Positions 5,465 through 5,627 of a DNA stretch of 5,627 bases are shown piece after piece. This DNA is from Candidatus Omnitrophota bacterium (GTDB taxonomy: Bacteria; Omnitrophota; Gorgyraeia; Gygaellales; Profunditerraquicolaceae), in assembly GCA_020062065.1 (NCBI GenBank), contig JAGUWZ010000074.1, positions 1 to 5,627 of the forward strand. Reading direction: 5' to 3'. A program made the position numbers and the translations under genes. Each line of letters opens with the position of its first letter. The first letter of the stretch is position 1. The notes beneath the pieces were generated by a model. The model saw only the letters and a program-made list of their open reading frames with translations, did no database searches and was not told the origin of the DNA.

Positions 5465-5627
5465 CCCATCCCCAAGCCAAGCCCGCATTTGAAAATATTC
5501 CTGTTAGATTTTGCCATTTGTCGTGTCTATTATTGACCTTTGCATAGCCCAAAGGAACCAAAAGAAGCGGTTTCCGTGAAGGAAAAAGCTGTTTTAGGCG
5601 TTCCATTAGCAAGGCAAAGGTCAATAA
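5439..5627 (-). CDS. Possible C-terminal fragment of an unrecognised protein, doubtful
   Basis: On the minus strand a frame is open from the window edge to a TAA at 5441-5439, giving about 62 residues ending in WVDNIVKLC. I recognise no family. A TTG within the first codons could serve as a start but has no visible ribosome binding site. Two points argue against coding. The frame contains both arms of a 14-bp inverted repeat, read as LTFA and YAKVN. Its last codons coincide with the TTGACA box of the candidate promoter. It could equally be the end of a gene lying outside the window or non-coding DNA. Confidence 0.22.
   Translation of the reverse strand, partial: LLTFALLMERLKQLFPSRKPLLLVPLGYAKVNNRHDKWQNLTGIFSNAGLAWGWVDNIVKLC
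5530..5627. repeat. 14-bp perfect inverted repeat at the right edge
   Basis: TTATTGACCTTTGC (5530-5543) is an exact reverse complement of the last 14 bases (5614-5627), with 70 bp between. Nested inside, GGAAC (5554-5558) pairs with GTTCC (5600-5604) in almost the same register, offset by one base. The right arm touches the window end and may be longer. This could be a small non-autonomous mobile element, a long hairpin or a regulatory dyad. No transposase is visible. Confidence 0.5.

Overview
The window looks like chromosomal DNA of moderate-to-low GC from an uncultured bacterium. The SMC head sequences (Walker A with a cysteine, GPNGCGKS; signature LSGGEKSL), an excisionase-type helix-turn-helix protein next to smc, and helically phased CGC-rich intergenic repeats remind me of Omnitrophota-type metagenome genomes. 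That assignment is an inference from memory, not a search result.

Layout. Positions 1-305 hold no gene. They contain short inverted repeats, a tract of GCG triplets every 10-11 bp (88-143), a textbook sigma70-type promoter (TTGACA, 17 bp, TATAAT; 223-251) and a leader with two mutually exclusive hairpins. A 58-residue HTH protein (306-482) follows, then a 73-nt gap with a hairpin (499-534) and a strong ribosome binding site, then a complete smc gene (556-3972). A GAF-GGDEF diguanylate cyclase lies on the opposite strand (5136-3973). The smc and cyclase stop codons abut with no base between them. Positions 5137-5627 are mainly non-coding. They contain an 87-nt palindrome built from eight CGC(A/G)GAT-type boxes in 10.5-bp phase, a second copy of the 499-534 hairpin with a changed but still complementary stem, a candidate minus-strand promoter for the cyclase, and a 14-bp inverted repeat at the right edge.

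How the genes work together. The HTH gene and smc probably form one transcript from the 223-251 promoter, so the HTH protein may regulate its own operon or be a nucleoid-associated partner of SMC. The cyclase makes the second messenger c-di-GMP and has no evident link to chromosome organisation. It is convergent, with a separate control region.

Most notable points. (1) The SMC has intact ATPase heads and long coiled coils, but only about 73 residues at the middle where a canonical hinge of roughly 150 residues should be. (2) Two intergenic elements carry CGC/GCG triplets in register with the DNA helix. (3) Two copies of a hairpin share a conserved loop and show a compensatory stem change. (4) The HTH leader may switch between hiding and exposing its ribosome binding site. 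I found no CRISPR array, RNA gene or intact mobile element.
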